Shown here: one piece after another, positions 33,856-43,217 of the stretch
Position numbering within the stretch: position 1 is the stretch's first letter
Layout of the letters: the number at the start of each line of letters is the position of its first letter
Assembly (NCBI RefSeq): GCF_000269805.1
Contig: NZ_JH711483.1
Location: 100,562 to 164,561 of the forward strand
Source of the DNA: Actinomyces massiliensis 4401292
GTDB taxonomy: Bacteria; Actinomycetota; Actinomycetes; Actinomycetales; Actinomycetaceae
Direction: 5' to 3'
Length of the DNA stretch: 64,000 bases
The notes under the pieces: model-generated
Seen by the model: the letters and a program-made list of their open reading frames with translations, nothing else
Told to the model about the DNA's origin: nothing
The model's database searches: none
Made by a program: the position numbers and the translations under genes

Positions 33856-34887
33856 TCATCCGGCGGACGGGCCCGAGGTGCCGGCGGCCTCGAGGATCGC
33901 ATCGAAACGAGGTGCGGGCAGGGACAGAATCGTCCGCGTCCCGCCCACGGACCCCTGGCCCGGATCGGGCAGCGCCACCGCCTCGATCTCGCCGTCGGGG
34001 GCGCGGTAGAAGACGAATGCGGACAGCAGCGGATCGACGTGCTGGGCGATCTCGTCCTGAATGAACAGCACCATCGAGCGCAATGCCCACTCCGGATCCC
34101 GCCGGTCCACCGGGTGCAGACCCAGCGCGTGCTTGTGCGGGACTGCGAAGAGCACGCCCGCGCTCGTGTCGACGTCGATCTCCCCCAGGATCCGGCCCAG
34201 GTTGGCGGCCTTGGAAGCTGTGAAGAAGCCCTCCCCGTGCAGGGCCCACGCTCCGGCGCCGATCGGGCCGGAGTGGACCAGAGGCGCCTCATCGGTGTTG
34301 CGCTGGCCCGCCTCGAAGAGCTCATCGATGGTCAGCGGGCAGTCCCCCAGGAGCGCGGGGACGACCGGATGGACCCCGCCGTCGAACCGTCGGTACAGGC
34401 CCAGGACGAGGTTTCCGGCGAAGGGACGATGGACCGGTCCTCCCCCGGGGCGGGCCTCATCCGGGTCGATCAGCCGCGTGCGCACCGCGGCGCGCCACTG
34501 CTCGGCAGTGCTCGGCGGCTTCCCGAGGCAGGCGGTCATGCTGACCGCCTGGGCGACCCGCACGTCCAGTATCGTGTTCCACTTCGATCTGCTGTGGCCC
34601 GCCAGCTCGAAGGCCGTCTTATCCAGGGGCAGGATCATGCCCTCGTAGGTGTTGGTGCCATGCAGCTCGGGGCCGCTGCTTCCGTCTGCCAGCTCGGTGG
34701 TGATCCCATGGGCGGCGAGCTTGGCCCGCATCGTCAGGGCGATCTCGATCAGGGTGGTCTCCTCGAAGGTGTTCTCCACGGCGCCGGGGGCATCGGCCAG
34801 GCCGAAGGCGACGCCGGCGTGGGGCATCTGGACCGGATTGGGTGTGCGTGGGTGGGAGTGCGGGCGACGGTGATCGGATACGGGCAT
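33856..34887 (-). CDS. Protein of unknown function
   Basis: A 343-residue soluble protein that I do not recognise. GAGGAG lies 6 nt before the ATG at 34887, which decides the start. Visible stretches are NTFEETTLIEIALTMRAKLA, TNTYEGMILPLDKTAFELAG, PVVPALLGDCPLTIDELFEA and RSMVLFIQDEIAQHVDPLLS AFVFY. There is no signal peptide or membrane segment. It follows the MinD-like ATPase gene in the same direction with a gap of about 270 bp (34888-35157) in which I see nothing else. A link between the two is possible but unproven. Confidence 0.6.
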   Translation of the reverse strand: MPVSDHRRPHSHPRTPNPVQMPHAGVAFGLADAPGAVENTFEETTLIEIALTMRAKLAAHGITTELADGSSGPELHGTNTYEGMILPLDKTAFELAGHSRSKWNTILDVRVAQAVSMTACLGKPPSTAEQWRAAVRTRLIDPDEARPGGGPVHRPFAGNLVLGLYRRFDGGVHPVVPALLGDCPLTIDELFEAGQRNTDEAPLVHSGPIGAGAWALHGEGFFTASKAANLGRILGEIDVDTSAGVLFAVPHKHALGLHPVDRRDPEWALRSMVLFIQDEIAQHVDPLLSAFVFYRAPDGEIEAVALPDPGQGSVGGTRTILSLPAPRFDAILEAAGTSGPSAG

Positions 34888-35157
34888 GGTGGCTCCTCGA
34901 CGGGGCTGCGCGGATCGAGGGGGCGCAGCGAGTAGGTGAGTGTGTCCTCGCACGCTAGGGCCAGGCTCTCTCGGCGTGCGAGGCGGAGGGTCGAACCCTG
35001 TGGACAATGGCTGCGGAGTTGCTGTTGTGGAGCCCCGCGGGATGCCTCCCGCCACATATCCGGCGTCCCGGTGCCGCCGGCGCTCGGACCGATCACTCGG
35101 GACGGTTCAGGGGACGTGCGCGCGGTGGCCCGTCCACCGGCTGGTCCCGGCCGACTG

Positions 35158-37149
35158 CTAGGCGAGCCCCATGGCCAGGGCGGTACCGGCCCTGAGCCAG
35201 GCGCGCCGCGTGGACAGGGCCAGCGAGTCGAGGATCAGGGGTCGTCCGGCCATGGCGGGGTCGTAGGGGATGCCGACGGCGGCGCGGGTGATCCCCTGGA
35301 ATGTGGAGACCAGCTGGGTGGGGGCGGGCTCCGCCTTGGAACCCTGGGAGACGACCACGAGGGCGTTCTCGGCCAGGCGCGCGGCGTGTGAGTCGGCGCC
35401 GGCGAGCTCGGCCAGGAGGAGGCGCGCGGACTCGGCATGGTCGGGCCGCGTCGTCGTGGGCACGACGATGGCGTCCGCCCGGGCGATCATGGCGCGCCAC
35501 TGGGGGCTGGACTCGTCGTTGCCGGAGTCGATGACCACGAGGCGGTAGTACTTGGTCAGGACGGAGTGGATGGCGTCGAAGCTGTCCGCGTCGCCGGGCT
35601 TCGCATCCGCGAGCACCTCGGGGCGGCTGCGCAGGACGTCGTAGCGGTCCTCGCGCTGATGGTGGACGAACCCGGATATCTCGGCGGCCTGCGCCTGCGG
35701 GGACAGGAGGTGGTTCACGTGCGGCAGCAGGTCGATGACCGTGGCGTCGTGCGGTCCCTGCTGGGTGCGCCACCCCAGCGTGCCGCGCGTCGAGTTGTTG
35801 TCGTAGGCGATGACGCCCGCCCCGCCGTAGCGCGCGAAGACGGCGGACAGGAGGATCGCCGTGGGCGTCTTGGTGGCCCCGCCCTTGCCGTTGACGACCG
35901 CGATGGTGCGCGGGCCCGCCCAGTGCTGGGAGACGGCGGCGGCATCGGCCCGCTCGGCGCGCTCACGCTCGGTGGGCCCCAGGTGCAGGCCGAACTGGTT
36001 CAGGGCGCCGCGCAGGCCGGTGGCCGCGGGCGCCTCGTTGGTGATCTCCGTGAGCAGCGACGTGGAGCGCGCCTGCTCGCGCGGGTCCGACGGCACATTC
36101 CCCGGAGAGGGCGGGGTGGACGCCGTCGGGGGCTGCTTGGGTGAAGGCGAGTACGGCGTGGCCAGCGCCGCCGGTGAGAGGGCCGACGTCGCCTGCTGGG
36201 TGGCCGCTGGTGAGGCCAGCGCTGCTGTCGGGGGAGGCGCTCCGTCTGACGGGGAGTACGGCGTGTCCAGCATCGCGTGCGATGCCCCGGGTGCGTCGGG
36301 CGCTGCTGTCTGTGCTGCCTGCCCTGCCTGTGCCGCCGGCCTTGTTGGTGATGCCGGCGATGCTGGTGACGCCGGTGATGGTGGTGATGTCGGTGCCGAT
36401 GGTGCTTCGGCCGCTGCTGCCGACGACGCCGAGCGCGGCGCGATCAGTGAGGAACGCCGTACTTGCGGTGCGGCTGGTGCTGGTGCTGGAGCCGATGCCG
36501 ATGGTGCTGAGCGCGGTGCGGCTGATGAGGCGTACGGCGGAGCCGGGGCTGCGGGCGATGCTGCTGAGGCGGGCGATGGTGCCGGCGCCGGCTCTGCGCG
36601 ATGCCTCCGCGGTGCGGTGCGGCCCTCGGCGGCGTCGGTCCGGGGCAGAAGGCCCGGTGGCAGTCGGATGCCGGCGGTCTGGGGGGTATCGGAGTCCGGG
36701 GCGGGCGCGGTTCGCTGCCGACGGCGGGTCTGAGGCAGGGGTGCGGAGCGCGTCGGCTGAGTCGGCTCAGCCGGCTGAGTTGGCTGAGTCGGTACAGATG
36801 GCCTGGTCCGCGTGCGGGGCGTTGCAGTGCCGCGAGTCGTGCCCGGCCTGCTCAGCCTGCTCGCTCTACTCGGTGTGCTCGGTGTGCTCGGCGTCAGGGC
36901 GCCCTCGGTGATGATGGTGCCGTCCGGGTAAACGGCTATGCGCCAGCTTCCCGCGGGCTCGGTGATGGTGGTCGAGATCGGGTGCCCGAGTGCTCGGGCG
37001 CGGTGCGACAGGTGGGTGACGACCGCGGCGCGGGCCTCTTTCGGAGTCGATTTGCTCAAGTCCGCCTCGACGCCTTCGAAAATGACGTGCGCGTGGCCCT
37101 CGGCGCTCAGCAGGACCTCAGCCTGAGGCCATTCTGTTGCGGTGCTCAT
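35158..37149 (-). CDS. MinD/ParA-like ATPase with long Pro/Ala/Ser linker (EspI-like)
   Basis: A 663-residue protein in three parts. Residues 1-85 form a small domain (WPQAEVLLSAEGHAHVIFEG through WRIAVYPDGTIITEGALTP). A disordered linker of about 310 residues is made of TPSTPS, PTQPTQPAEPTQP and PASPASPASP runs. The ATPase domain has the deviant Walker A VNGKGGATKTPTAILL, IAYDNNSTRGTLGW, VVIDSGNDESSPQW (switch) and IVVPTTTRPDHAESARLLLA. Its layout recalls the Pro/Ala-rich EspI ATPases of type VII secretion, but no other secretion gene is in view. AAGGA precedes the ATG. Confidence 0.75.
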   Translation of the reverse strand: MSTATEWPQAEVLLSAEGHAHVIFEGVEADLSKSTPKEARAAVVTHLSHRARALGHPISTTITEPAGSWRIAVYPDGTIITEGALTPSTPSTPSRASRLSRPGTTRGTATPRTRTRPSVPTQPTQPAEPTQPTRSAPLPQTRRRQRTAPAPDSDTPQTAGIRLPPGLLPRTDAAEGRTAPRRHRAEPAPAPSPASAASPAAPAPPYASSAAPRSAPSASAPAPAPAAPQVRRSSLIAPRSASSAAAAEAPSAPTSPPSPASPASPASPTRPAAQAGQAAQTAAPDAPGASHAMLDTPYSPSDGAPPPTAALASPAATQQATSALSPAALATPYSPSPKQPPTASTPPSPGNVPSDPREQARSTSLLTEITNEAPAATGLRGALNQFGLHLGPTERERAERADAAAVSQHWAGPRTIAVVNGKGGATKTPTAILLSAVFARYGGAGVIAYDNNSTRGTLGWRTQQGPHDATVIDLLPHVNHLLSPQAQAAEISGFVHHQREDRYDVLRSRPEVLADAKPGDADSFDAIHSVLTKYYRLVVIDSGNDESSPQWRAMIARADAIVVPTTTRPDHAESARLLLAELAGADSHAARLAENALVVVSQGSKAEPAPTQLVSTFQGITRAAVGIPYDPAMAGRPLILDSLALSTRRAWLRAGTALAMGLA
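36302..36409. repeat. 9-bp-period minisatellite (12 units) in the ATPase linker
   Basis: Twelve 9-mers from gctgctgtc, tgtgctgcc to ggtgatgtc, ggtgccgat, ggtgcttcg keep exact 9-bp spacing and encode PASPASPASP-type sequence on the minus strand. Confidence 0.7.
36756..36800. repeat. 9-bp-period minisatellite (5 units) in the ATPase linker
   Basis: Units gctgagtcg, gctcagccg, gctgagttg, gctgagtcg, gtacagatg encode PTQPTQPAEPTQPT on the minus strand. Confidence 0.7.
36847..36891. repeat. 9-bp-period minisatellite (5 units) in the ATPase linker
   Basis: Units cctgctcag, cctgctcgc, tctactcgg, tgtgctcgg, tgtgctcgg encode TPSTPSRASRLS-type sequence on the minus strand. Confidence 0.65.
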
Positions 37150-37201
37150 GTGCGTGTCCTTCGTGGCGAGCGCTACCGGTGAGCGCGTGATGTAGATGGG
37201 C

Positions 37202-37264
37202 GATGGGCTCAAATGGTCCCAATGGGCCAAATGGTCAAAATGGTCCAAATGGGCTCAGTGGCAC
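37202..37264. repeat. 9-bp-period minisatellite (7 units), non-coding
   Basis: Units gatgggctc, aaatggtcc, caatgggcc, aaatggtca, aaatggtcc, aaatgggct, cagtggcac lie in the 421-bp gap 37150-37570. The gap otherwise holds only the promoter/iron box of the fep operon and the upstream region of the MinD-like gene. Confidence 0.75.
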
Positions 37265-37463
37265 CAAAGATCTGTGCTGCGACGGCGCGGCGGTGAAGAT
37301 CGGGCAGACGGCGATCCGATCGGCGCCAGGGTGCTGCCGGGGGCCTTGTGCCCATCCTCAAGTCACGGTTGTCACGACTTGAGCGTACCGCGAGAACTCC
37401 AAAAGTAACGATTTTGTCTCCTCGGCGGTGCCCGCGAGTCTCTGGCGCGACGCGATCCCAGTA

Positions 37464-37478
37464 GTTAGCCTTGCCTAA
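37464..37478. promoter_or_regulatory. DtxR/IdeR-type iron box of the ferric-siderophore operon
   Basis: GTTAGCCTTGCCTAA agrees at 12 of 15 positions with the right part of the DtxR consensus (GTTAGGCTAACCTAA). It lies about 95 bp before the binding-protein gene. Fe(II)-loaded DtxR bound here would shut the operon off. Confidence 0.72.
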
Positions 37479-37570
37479 CACGCATCGACTGGCGACATCA
37501 TGGTGAGAAGTGCACCAGCGCCGGTGCGGGCGTCGTGTCTGACCCACCCGATCACACGAAGGACACCACC

Positions 37571-38599
37571 ATGAACAACCTGAGTCGTCGCTCGCTGCTT
37601 GGATTCGGAAGCGCCGGCCTCGGTGTCGCCGGCCTCGCCGCGCTCAGCGCCTGCGCCTCGCAGAAGAACCCGTCGGACTCCGCGACGGGCGGCTCCGACT
37701 CGAGCGGAGCGGACTCCGGCGACTGGCCCCGCACCGTCACGGATGAGCAGGGCGAAGTCACTATCGACAAGAAGCCCACCAAGATCGTCTCCACCTCGCC
37801 GAGTGTCACCGGCACGCTCCTGGCCATCGACGCCCCCGTGGTGGCCTCCGCGGCGACCTCTCCTTCGCCGCTGACGGACGACAAGGGCTTCTTCACGCAG
37901 TGGGCCTCCGTCGCCGACGAGCGCGGGGTCGAGGTCCTCTACAGCAACCTCGAGTTCGATCTTGAAGCGGTCATCAGCTTCGATCCCGATCTCGTCGTCG
38001 TCGCCAGCTCGGGCAAGGACTCGGTGGCGGACCAGGTCGAGACCATCAAGCAGCAGTTCCCCGTGATCGTCGTCGACTACGGCAAGCAGAGCTGGCAGGA
38101 CCTGGCCACGCAGCTCGGCAAGGCGCTCGGGCTGGAGGACAAGGCGACGGCCGCGGGCACCGAGTTCGACAGCTACATCAAGGAGGCCAAGGGCAAGATC
38201 ACCCCGCCCGAGGGCGGGGCCAGCATCGTCTCCTACAACGGCAAGGACAAGGACCAGGCCATCGCGAAGAAGGACTCGGCTCACGCCGACCTGCTCACCT
38301 CGCTCGGCCTCGAGGTCGTCGAGGCCGATGCCTCGCTCGACAGCGGGAACAGGCAGCGAAATGACTTCATGTTCGTCAGCTACGAGAACCTCAGCAAAGC
38401 CATCACGGGCGAGAGCGTGTTCCTCATCAGCACGGGTCAGGACCAGGTCCAGAAATTCCTCGATGATGAGACGCTCGCGAACCTTCCCGCAGTGACCAAT
38501 AACCAGGTCTACTACCTCGGGCCCACCTCCTTCCGCATCGACTTCTACTCCGGAAAGCTCGCGGCCGACGCGGTCGTCGAGCAGCTGGGGGCGAGCTGA
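37571..38599 (+). CDS. Ferric-siderophore ABC transporter, substrate-binding lipoprotein
   Basis: A 342-residue lipoprotein of the FepB class. The signal MNNLSRRSLLGFGSAGLGVA carries a Tat-like SRRSLLG, and the lipobox LSAC puts the lipidated Cys at residue 28, followed by a Ser/Gly/Asp linker. The periplasmic-binding fold of the metal/siderophore class is seen in PTKIVSTSPSVTGTLLAIDA, FDLEAVISFDPDLVVVASSG and NNQVYYLGPTSFRIDFYSG. AAGGA precedes the ATG. It is first in an operon with two permeases, an ATPase and an esterase. Confidence 0.92.
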   Translation: MNNLSRRSLLGFGSAGLGVAGLAALSACASQKNPSDSATGGSDSSGADSGDWPRTVTDEQGEVTIDKKPTKIVSTSPSVTGTLLAIDAPVVASAATSPSPLTDDKGFFTQWASVADERGVEVLYSNLEFDLEAVISFDPDLVVVASSGKDSVADQVETIKQQFPVIVVDYGKQSWQDLATQLGKALGLEDKATAAGTEFDSYIKEAKGKITPPEGGASIVSYNGKDKDQAIAKKDSAHADLLTSLGLEVVEADASLDSGNRQRNDFMFVSYENLSKAITGESVFLISTGQDQVQKFLDDETLANLPAVTNNQVYYLGPTSFRIDFYSGKLAADAVVEQLGAS

Positions 38600-38654
38600 C
38601 GCGCATGACCCCTGCAGTCCGCCGCAGTGGTCCGGATGTCCTGATGGTCCGCTG

Positions 38655-39662
38655 ATGGCCCGGACACGACGTCTCGTCCTGGTGGTCGCGCTGCTGATGG
38701 CGGCGCTGGTCGTCCTCTTGGTCGCCGGCCTCGCCATCGGCTCGCGCCTCATTCCCACCGGCACGGTCATGGATGCTCTGACGAATTTCGATCCGGGCAG
38801 CGATGACCAGCTCGTCATCCGCTTCTCCCGGCTGCCGCGCACCCTCATCGGCGTCCTGGCGGGCGCTGCGCTGGGACTGGCCGGTGTGCTCACCCAGTCG
38901 TTGACCAGGAATGCGCTCGCGGAGCCGGGCACCCTCGGCGTCAACGCGGGAGCGGCGGTGGGCGTGATCATCGGGCTCATCGCCACGGGCGGAGCGAGCA
39001 TCATGGTGTACGTGTGGTTCGCCTTCGCCGGGGCGGCGCTCACCTCCGTCCTCGTCCACCGGCTGGGGCGCACGGGCCGGTCCGGTGTCGATCCCGCTCG
39101 GCTCGTGCTGGCGGGCGCCGCTCTGTCCATCGTGCTCAGCGCGCTCACCAGGGCGCTGATCCTGTCCGCCGATGCGACGGTGTACGAGTCGTTCCGCAGC
39201 TGGGCGACCGGCTCCCTCCAGGGGCGCGGCTGGGAGTCCCTGCCCGTGGTCGGGACCTGCCTCGTCGTCGGCCTGCTCATCTCCCTGGCGCTCGCCGGCC
39301 CCCTCGACTCGGTGAGTCTGGGCACTGATATGGCGACGGCGCTGGGCGTCAACATCCGGCTGACCTGGACCCTGGCCAACGCCGCGATCGTGGTGCTCGC
39401 GGGCGGCGCCACGGCCGCCTGCGGCCCCATCGCCTTCATCGGCCTGGCCTCGCCCCACATTGCCCGCGCCGTCAGCGGGCCGAACCACCGGCTGCTCCTG
39501 CCGGTCTCGGCGCTCCTGGCCGCGGTCCTCCTCCTGCTCGCCGACGTGATCGGACGCATCGTGGTCTTCCCCGGTGAGATCGGCGCCGGCGTGATGACGG
39601 CACTCATCGGCTCGCCCTTCTTCATCCACCTCGTGCGGCGGGGGAGAGTGGTGGGCATATGA
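38655..39662 (+). CDS. Ferric-siderophore ABC permease (FecCD family, FepD-like)
   Basis: A 335-residue permease with about ten membrane segments. It has the FecCD signatures FSRLPRTLIGVLAGAALGLA GVLTQSLTRNALAEPGTLGV NAGA and GPIAFIGLASPHIARAV (the cytoplasmic loop that contacts the ATPase). Its stop overlaps the next permease start (ATGA at 39659-39662). With its partner it forms the heterodimeric channel. Confidence 0.92.
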   Translation: MARTRRLVLVVALLMAALVVLLVAGLAIGSRLIPTGTVMDALTNFDPGSDDQLVIRFSRLPRTLIGVLAGAALGLAGVLTQSLTRNALAEPGTLGVNAGAAVGVIIGLIATGGASIMVYVWFAFAGAALTSVLVHRLGRTGRSGVDPARLVLAGAALSIVLSALTRALILSADATVYESFRSWATGSLQGRGWESLPVVGTCLVVGLLISLALAGPLDSVSLGTDMATALGVNIRLTWTLANAAIVVLAGGATAACGPIAFIGLASPHIARAVSGPNHRLLLPVSALLAAVLLLLADVIGRIVVFPGEIGAGVMTALIGSPFFIHLVRRGRVVGI

Positions 39663-40762
39663 CGATGCACGCTTCCGATGCCGTTGAGCGCGAGCGCGCC
39701 GATGCCGCCACCGGTCCGCAGGCCGGTCGGGTCACCGGCAGGACCATGCGGTTCGCGCTGGGCCCCATGCGGCTGTCTCTGAGCGCATCGACGGCCATCG
39801 TCGTGGCCGTCGCGGTGCTGCTGCTGCTCGTCACGGGATGCGCCGTCCTCATGATCGGCACCGTCAGACTCTCCGTCGGCGATGTCGTCGGCGCCCTGGT
39901 GGGAGGAGGCCCGAGCAAGGCCGAGCGCGTCGTGTGGGGCATCCGCCTGCCGCGGCTCCTGACCGCCGTCTGCGTGGGGGCGGCACTGGGGGCGTCCGGC
40001 TGCGTATTCCAGTCGGTGTCCAGGAACGCGCTCGGATCCCCCGACGTCATCGGGTTCACCACCGGAGCGGCCACGGGGGCCACCGCGCAGATCGTCCTCA
40101 TCGGCAAGGGCGGACTCGCGACCTCACTGGCCGCCGTGGGGGCCGGACTGGCCACGGCCATCGCCGTCTACCTCTTGGCGCGGCAGCGGGGACGGACCGG
40201 CGGCTATCGCCTGGTGCTCATCGGCATCGGCGTCAGCGGGATGCTCTCGGCAATGACCAGCATTCTGCTGGCGCGCTCCGATCTGGACCTCGCCTCCCGG
40301 GCGCAGGTGTGGCTGGCCGGGTCGCTCAGCGCTCGCACGTGGGAGCATGCGGGCATCAGCGCCGCAGGCGTCCTCGTGCTCCTGCCGGTTCTGGTGGCCT
40401 TCGCCCGCCGTCTGTCCGTGATGGAGATGGGCGACGATCAGGCCGAGGGGCTCGGCGTCGGCACCGAGAGGACCCGGCTGATCGTCATGGTGGTCGGCGT
40501 CGTCCTGGCCGCATCCGCGGTCGCCGCCGCCGGGCCCATCGCCTTCGTGGCGCTGGCCGCGCCCCAGATCGTGCGGCGCCTGACCGAGGTTGCGAGCGTC
40601 CAGGTCCTCACCTCCGCGCTGATCGGGGCCCTCCTCCTGGTCGCCGCGGACCTGCTGTCCATGGTCCTGCCCAGCCGCCTGACCATGCCCGTGGGGCTCG
40701 TGACCGGGGTCATCGGCGGCGTCTACCTGCTGTGGGTCCTGTCCGCCAAGGAGAATGTATGA
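39659..40762 (+). CDS. Ferric-siderophore ABC permease (FecCD family, FepG-like)
   Basis: A 367-residue second permease with a 45-residue cytoplasmic N-terminal extension. It has WGIRLPRLLTAVCVGAALGA SGCVFQSVSRNALGSPDVIG and the ATPase-contact loop GPIAFVALAAPQIVRRL. Overlapping stop/start with both neighbours (ATGA) indicates tight translational coupling for equal stoichiometry. Confidence 0.92.
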   Translation: MTMHASDAVERERADAATGPQAGRVTGRTMRFALGPMRLSLSASTAIVVAVAVLLLLVTGCAVLMIGTVRLSVGDVVGALVGGGPSKAERVVWGIRLPRLLTAVCVGAALGASGCVFQSVSRNALGSPDVIGFTTGAATGATAQIVLIGKGGLATSLAAVGAGLATAIAVYLLARQRGRTGGYRLVLIGIGVSGMLSAMTSILLARSDLDLASRAQVWLAGSLSARTWEHAGISAAGVLVLLPVLVAFARRLSVMEMGDDQAEGLGVGTERTRLIVMVVGVVLAASAVAAAGPIAFVALAAPQIVRRLTEVASVQVLTSALIGALLLVAADLLSMVLPSRLTMPVGLVTGVIGGVYLLWVLSAKENV

Positions 40763-41643
40763 AAGACACGACTGAGGGGGCCGGGCCGTCCGGGCGCGCA
40801 CCTGAGGAGAAGAGGGCGGACATGCCCGCCGTCGAGGCGCCGCAGCCGCCCATGGAGGCCGATGACGTCACCCTCGCCTACGGTGAGCGCGTCGTCAGCG
40901 AGCATCTGGACGTCACGATCCCAGACGGCTCATTCACCGTCATCATCGGCCCGAACGCCTGCGGCAAATCCACTCTGCTGCGCTCGCTGGCCAGACTTCT
41001 GCCCCCACGGCGCGGCAGAGTGCTTCTGGATGGCCGCGACATCGCGACCTACTCCTCGAAGGCGGTCGCACGACGACTCGGCCTGCTTCCGCAGAGCTCG
41101 GTGAGCCCGGAGGGCATCACCGTGCGCGACCTCGTCAGCCGGGGGAGATTCCCCTATCAGGGCATGCTCCGGCAGTGGTCGGAGGAGGACGACGCCGCCA
41201 TCGAGACGGCCATGAGCGCCACCGGGATCACGGGTCTCGCCCATCGCCGGATGAACGAGCTCTCCGGCGGTCAGCGCCAGCGCGCCTGGCTCGCCCTCGT
41301 CCTGGCTCAGCAGACCCCGCTGCTTCTCCTCGACGAGCCCACCACCTTCCTGGACATCACCTACCAGCTCGAGGTCCTCAACCTCTGCCGCGATCTGCAC
41401 GCTCGGGGCGACTACACGCTCGTCGTCGTCCTGCACGACCTCAACCTCGCCTTCCGCTACGCGACCAATCTGATCGTGATGAAGGACGGGAGGATCGTGG
41501 CCCAGGGCGCTCCCGGCGACGTCGTCACCGCCGAGCTCATCGAGGAGGTGTACGGCATCAGCTGCCTGTGCCTGCCGTGCCCGGCCACGGGAGCCCCGAT
41601 GATCGTGCCCCTGGACAGCTCTTCGCAGGAGGAGGGCGCATGA
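40759..41643 (+). CDS. Ferric-siderophore ABC ATPase (FepC-like)
   Basis: A 294-residue ABC ATPase. Walker A is IIGPNACGKSTLLRSLARLL, the Q-loop LLPQSSVSPEGITV, the signature LSGGQRQRAWLAL, and Walker B LLLLDEPTTFLDI, with the H-loop VLHDLNLAFRYA. A 30-residue Pro/Glu-rich N-terminal extension precedes the fold. The end has clustered cysteines (SCLCLPCPATG), unusual but seen in related uptake ATPases. It overlaps the esterase gene by ATGA (41640-41643). Confidence 0.93.
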   Translation: MKDTTEGAGPSGRAPEEKRADMPAVEAPQPPMEADDVTLAYGERVVSEHLDVTIPDGSFTVIIGPNACGKSTLLRSLARLLPPRRGRVLLDGRDIATYSSKAVARRLGLLPQSSVSPEGITVRDLVSRGRFPYQGMLRQWSEEDDAAIETAMSATGITGLAHRRMNELSGGQRQRAWLALVLAQQTPLLLLDEPTTFLDITYQLEVLNLCRDLHARGDYTLVVVLHDLNLAFRYATNLIVMKDGRIVAQGAPGDVVTAELIEEVYGISCLCLPCPATGAPMIVPLDSSSQEEGA

Positions 41644-43217
41644 CGGCCGGTGGCCCGGCGCCCGAGCTCGGGCGGGCCGGCGGTGACGGCGGAGACGGGG
41701 GAGAGGCGCGGGTATGGACCGACCGGCGGGGCCGTGAGCACCGGGAGCGAGCGCGCGGCTTCACCGCCGCGGAGGGCGACGTGCCCGCATCACGGCTCCG
41801 CGGCCCGGTCGAGAGGGACTGGGAGGCGGCCGGCACCGCGGATGAGCGGCGCCTCGTGCTCGACGACGCCCTGGCGGGGCCCAGCCCGAAGATCGCTCCC
41901 GACCCCGACGACCCCGCACGGGTGCTGATGACGTGGACCGTGCGGGCGCCGAGGGCCACGTCGGTCCTCCTGGAGGCCAACGGGCTCGTCGCGTTCGGCG
42001 GCGCCGATGCCCTCGAGATGACCAGGCTTCCCGGCACCGAGGTGTGGACCTGCACCTGGTCCGTGCCGGAGGACTGGAGCGCCAGTTATGGCTTCGCCAT
42101 CTGGAAGGACGAGAGCGTTCCGCCATGGCGCGCCATGAGCGGCCGCTCGGCGCGTCTGGCGGCGATGCTCGCCGCCGAGCCGGATCCGCGCGCCTCGCGG
42201 ACGATCGGCAGTTCCTTCGGGGTGCCCCGGTCCGTGGCCTCGGCGCCGTCCGCCCCCGCGCCGCCCTGGGAGGGCCTGGCGCGGCCGCGCAGGTGCGGCA
42301 GGGTGCACGAGTTCGCAGTCCCGCTGCCTGCGCCGTCGGACCCGTCCGTCCTGACCGCCCTGCCGGCACCGACAGCCCTGGCGGCGTCCTCGACGGAGGC
42401 CGACAGCCGCTCCGGGGATCCGGCTCGATCGAGGCGGGCGGCGGATGCAACGGGTGCGCCGTCAGCACCGCCCGCAACGGGCGCGGCGGGCGCAGCGGAT
42501 GCGCCGGGCGCAGCCGGCTCGGGCGGGGGCTGTGAGAACTCGGAAGGCTCTGAAAGCTCTGAGAACTCTGAGCGCGTCTGGGTCTACGAGCCCGCGCATG
42601 CGCCTGCCGCCGGCCCTGTGCTGATCCTGTTCGACGGTCAGATATGGCTGGAGCAGATGGGCATCGTGTCAGTCCTCGACGCGCTCATCGACTCCGGGCT
42701 CCTCCCGCCCGTGCATGTGGCCATGATCGACTCGCGCGATCAGGGGGAGTACCGCGCCGAGCATGTGGGCGTGCCCGGGGGACACGTCGACCTCGTCATC
42801 GACAGGATCCTTCCGCTCCTGCGGAGTCGATTCGCGGTGAGCCCGCACGGCGCCGACACGATCGTGTCGGGGCAGAGCTATGGCGGGATCGCCTCCCTGT
42901 GGGCGCTCGCCCTCGCCGATGGCGAGATCGGCCACGCCATCGCGCAGTCCCCCTCGCTATGGCGCTTCGACGTGGCGGAGGCCCTGGCGGCCTGCCCGCA
43001 CTGGCTGACGGCGCGGATCCTGAGCGGGACCTTCGAGGGGCCGATGCTGATGCATGCGCGCGACCTCGCGCGCGCCTTGAGCGGACGCGACGTGAGGGTC
43101 ACGCCCGTCAGCGGCGGGCATGACTGGGCCTGGTGGTCGGTTCGCCTGCTCATCGAGCTGGCAGACCTGCTGCATGCCCGCCCGAATAGTCGCTCCGACG
43201 TCGGTAGGGAGTCCTGA
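41640..43217 (+). CDS. Enterochelin-esterase-like hydrolase (Fes/IroD type)
   Basis: A 525-residue cytoplasmic esterase expected to open imported catecholate siderophores and free the iron. The N-terminal sandwich domain (about 80-200) has VLMTWTVRAPRATSVLLEAN and YGFAIWKDESVPPWRAMSGR. The C-terminal alpha/beta hydrolase has the nucleophile elbow IVSGQSYGGIASLWAL and the His motif PVSGGHDWAWW. Between them (about 265-315) is a low-complexity insert made largely by 9-bp repeats (GAPSAPPATGAAGAADAPG, SEGSESSENSE). It is last in the fep-like operon. Confidence 0.88.
   Translation: MTAGGPAPELGRAGGDGGDGGEARVWTDRRGREHRERARGFTAAEGDVPASRLRGPVERDWEAAGTADERRLVLDDALAGPSPKIAPDPDDPARVLMTWTVRAPRATSVLLEANGLVAFGGADALEMTRLPGTEVWTCTWSVPEDWSASYGFAIWKDESVPPWRAMSGRSARLAAMLAAEPDPRASRTIGSSFGVPRSVASAPSAPAPPWEGLARPRRCGRVHEFAVPLPAPSDPSVLTALPAPTALAASSTEADSRSGDPARSRRAADATGAPSAPPATGAAGAADAPGAAGSGGGCENSEGSESSENSERVWVYEPAHAPAAGPVLILFDGQIWLEQMGIVSVLDALIDSGLLPPVHVAMIDSRDQGEYRAEHVGVPGGHVDLVIDRILPLLRSRFAVSPHGADTIVSGQSYGGIASLWALALADGEIGHAIAQSPSLWRFDVAEALAACPHWLTARILSGTFEGPMLMHARDLARALSGRDVRVTPVSGGHDWAWWSVRLLIELADLLHARPNSRSDVGRES
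42474..42571. repeat. Two 9-bp-period minisatellites inside the esterase gene
   Basis: 42474-42518 has units gcaacgggc, gcggcgggc, gcagcggat, gcgccgggc, gcagccggc. 42536-42571 has gaactcgga, aggctctga, aagctctga, gaactctga. Both fall in the interdomain linker. Confidence 0.7.

Noticed and set aside
36302-36409. 9-bp arrays considered as CRISPR or iterons
   Set aside because: Units are contiguous without spacers, degenerate, inside coding sequence, and recur in many unrelated genes.
37475-39670. A 731-codon minus-strand frame opposite the ferric-siderophore genes
   Set aside because: It covers two well-supported plus-strand genes and has low-complexity Arg/Ala/Ser composition without motifs.
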